NCBI GenBank assembly: GCA_963773685.1
Contig: CAVZBY010000011.1
Span: 806,001-870,000, forward strand
DNA from: JALHVH01 sp963773685
GTDB taxonomy: Bacteria; Acidobacteriota; Aminicenantia; Aminicenantales; Saccharicenantaceae
Direction: 5' to 3'
Length of the DNA: 64,000 bases
In this document: piece after piece, positions 62,765 to 64,000 of the stretch
Position numbering within the stretch: position 1 is the first letter of the stretch
Layout of the letters: every line of letters begins with the position of its first letter
Program-made: the position numbers and the translations under genes
Notes under the pieces: model-generated
Told to the model about the DNA's origin: nothing
The model's database searches: none
What the model saw: only the letters and a program-made list of their open reading frames with translations

Positions 62765-62805
62765 ATGGAAAAATCTTAGGCCATCGGCCCCTCTTTGTCA
62801 AACGA

Positions 62806-62834
62806 TTGACTTTCCCCTGTGATTGCCTTATTTT
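62806..62834 (+). promoter_or_regulatory. Sigma-70-type promoter for the 62.8-kb gene, probably leaderless
   Basis: TTGACT (62806-62811), a 17-base spacer and TATTTT (62829-62834). The ATG at 62841 lies seven bases after the -10 box, so transcription should begin at or next to the start codon. No ribosome binding site is present in that space. Confidence 0.55.
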
Positions 62835-62840
62835 GGGAAT

Positions 62841-63074
62841 ATGAAAAAAGGGACCTTCAAGGCGCTTCCGCTGGCCTTCGTCCTGCTGGCAGGGGCCCCG
62901 GGTCCGGCCCCGCAGGACTTCCCGGAGCAGAAGCCGAAATTCGACTACATGAGCACCTTCCTCCGGGGACGGAAGCCCCTGGGGCTGAAAGAGGACCTGA
63001 TCATGAAGCGGCTCCTCAAACAGCCCCGGGCCAGCTGGGCGATCCGGGCGGGATCGCGGCACATCCTGGATTAA
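62841..63074 (+). CDS. Small exported protein of unknown function
   Basis: 77 residues from the ATG at 62841 (MKKGTFKALPLAFVLLAGAP), with a likely signal peptide and a short basic mature part (FDYMSTFLRGRKPLGLKEDL, MKRLLKQPRASWAIRAGSRH). No family is recognised. An in-frame ATG at 62823 would precede the predicted -10 box, so 62841 is preferred. A T-run (TCTTTTTTTT) follows the stop without a clear stem. Confidence 0.6.
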   Translation: MKKGTFKALPLAFVLLAGAPGPAPQDFPEQKPKFDYMSTFLRGRKPLGLKEDLIMKRLLKQPRASWAIRAGSRHILD

Positions 63075-63110
63075 GCGTCTTTTTTTTGCGGTCCGGATTC
63101 AATTTTTTGG

Positions 63111-64000
63111 ATGAAGACGAAAATATCGGCGGTCCTCCTTCCGGTGCTGGCGCTCGTCGCCCTGAGCGGCATCAATTTCTATAAGAACCTGACCTGGTCG
63201 GAGCCGACCGACGGGGTGACCTGGGGCGAGGGCCCCAACGGCCTCACGGCCCTCAAAGTCGGCATCAACAGCCCGGCCTACCTCGCCAGCATCAAGAAGG
63301 GCGACATCCTCTACGCCATCAACAATATCCCCATCAAGACGAAGATCGACCTGGTCAAGACGCTCTGGATCGCCCGGGACGTCGATCAGAAGGTCAGCTA
63401 CCAGATCGGCCGGGAAGGAGAGCTCATCACGCCGTCCTTCTACCTCCAGAAGAAGGGCGTGAACCTCATCTTTTTCTACCTGGCCCTGGTCGGCCTGACG
63501 ACGCTCGTCATCGGCCTCATCGTCTATTTCAATTCCCGCCGGAGGCTGTCGGTCCCTTATCTGTATTTCTATCTCCTTTCGGCGGCGTTCTATGGTTTCT
63601 ACACCTTCTCCCCGACGGGGAACTTCGACTTCCTGGACAGCGTTTTCTACTGGATCGACCGAACCGCCTTCCTCGCCTTCCCTCCCCTGCTCCTCCATTT
63701 CTTCATGATCTTCCCCCAGAGGAAGCGGTTCCTCAAGCGCCAGCCGCCCCTCCTCGCGCTCGTCTACCTGCCGGCGGCCGCCCTCCTGACGCTGAGGGTC
63801 CTCTTCCACACGGTCTTCGCCCCGGCGTGGAACGACGCCCAGGCCCTTTGGTTCCAGGCCCGTCTCGAGCGCCTCGACCTCCTCCATTTCGCGGTCTTCA
63901 CGCTCATCACGCTGGGCAGCGTCATCCACAGCTCGAGGCATCCGGCCAGCCTCTTCCTCAAGAAACAGCTCAAGTTCATCGTCTCCGGGCTGACGCTCGG
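63111..64000 (+). CDS. PDZ-domain polytopic membrane protein, partial (probable sensor)
   Basis: At least 296 residues; runs off the window. An N-terminal helix (ISAVLLPVLALVALSGINFY) precedes a periplasmic PDZ-like domain (GLTALKVGINSPAYLASIKK, GDILYAINNIPIKTKIDLVK). Then come six or so membrane helices (from LIFFYLALVGLTTLVIGLIV). This N-terminal layout is seen in sensor histidine kinases and other regulators in Acidobacteriota, so a kinase domain beyond the edge is plausible. It follows the small exported protein by 36 bases in the same direction. Confidence 0.7.
   Translation, partial: MKTKISAVLLPVLALVALSGINFYKNLTWSEPTDGVTWGEGPNGLTALKVGINSPAYLASIKKGDILYAINNIPIKTKIDLVKTLWIARDVDQKVSYQIGREGELITPSFYLQKKGVNLIFFYLALVGLTTLVIGLIVYFNSRRRLSVPYLYFYLLSAAFYGFYTFSPTGNFDFLDSVFYWIDRTAFLAFPPLLLHFFMIFPQRKRFLKRQPPLLALVYLPAAALLTLRVLFHTVFAPAWNDAQALWFQARLERLDLLHFAVFTLITLGSVIHSSRHPASLFLKKQLKFIVSGLTL

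Overview
This is a GC-rich bacterial chromosomal window from what looks like an anaerobic, diderm organism. Supporting signs are a class III (anaerobic, glycyl-radical) ribonucleotide reductase, a tungsten/molybdenum aldehyde:ferredoxin oxidoreductase, a FadL-type outer-membrane protein, a secretin and several lipoprotein signals. Gene content, short coupled operons and abundant intergenic hairpin repeats suggest the Acidobacteriota/Aminicenantes sphere or a similar uncultured lineage. That placement is inference; there is no rRNA or other marker here to settle it.

Layout. 0-9 kb: FAD oxidoreductase with a BFD-type [2Fe-2S] tail, a heavily frameshifted secreted repeat protein, an MFS transporter, dut, and an nrdD / glutaredoxin-like / nrdG operon. 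9-16 kb: YjbQ-family protein, sulfatase-HAD pair, secreted amidase, phosphoglucose isomerase. 16-26 kb: a repeat-rich gap, a secreted protein with a clear terminator, a FecR/DUF6600-like protein behind a good sigma-54 promoter, then GHMP kinase, sugar ABC transporter (permease, double ATPase, lipoprotein binding protein), a 65-residue conserved protein and FadL. 26-32 kb: DUF3467 protein, M64 metallopeptidase, agmatinase-like ureohydrolase, ferritin-like protein and an ABC-2 exporter. 32-43 kb: a pilus/pseudopilus accessory locus with a TPR/pseudopilin-like hybrid, prepilin peptidase, four PilX-like paralogues, PilV- and PilW-like prepilins, and a small secreted protein behind a second sigma-54 promoter. 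43-48 kb: polytopic glycosyltransferase-like protein, asparagine synthetase, tilS and tRNA-Met. 49-54 kb: HD-GYP phosphodiesterase, double class II aldolase and AOR, bracketed by direct copies of a composite repeat. 54-63 kb: a translationally coupled assembly operon running right to left (PilC, PilB, PilM, PilN, PilO, PilP, TPR-secretin-cohesin, THEP1 NTPase, MoaD-like). 63 kb to the end: start of a PDZ membrane protein.

How it fits together. The 54-63 kb operon supplies the motor, platform, alignment complex and outer-membrane pore of a type IV pilus or type II-like machine. The 32-43 kb locus supplies the peptidase, two minor prepilins and four unusual PilX-like proteins with beta-rich bodies. 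The cohesin domain on the secretin and the coupling of THEP1 and MoaD to it are the most unusual architectural points. MoaD may serve pterin-cofactor synthesis for the AOR 0.4 kb downstream.

Two intergenic repeat families recur: a short palindrome (GTAGC followed by a CGCAGGCT/AGCCTGCG stem) and a C6-TTT/AAA-G6 hairpin with an AAATCCCCC flank. Several conserved genes are split by single-base frameshifts, at least one at a G run, which suggests residual sequencing indels rather than gene decay.
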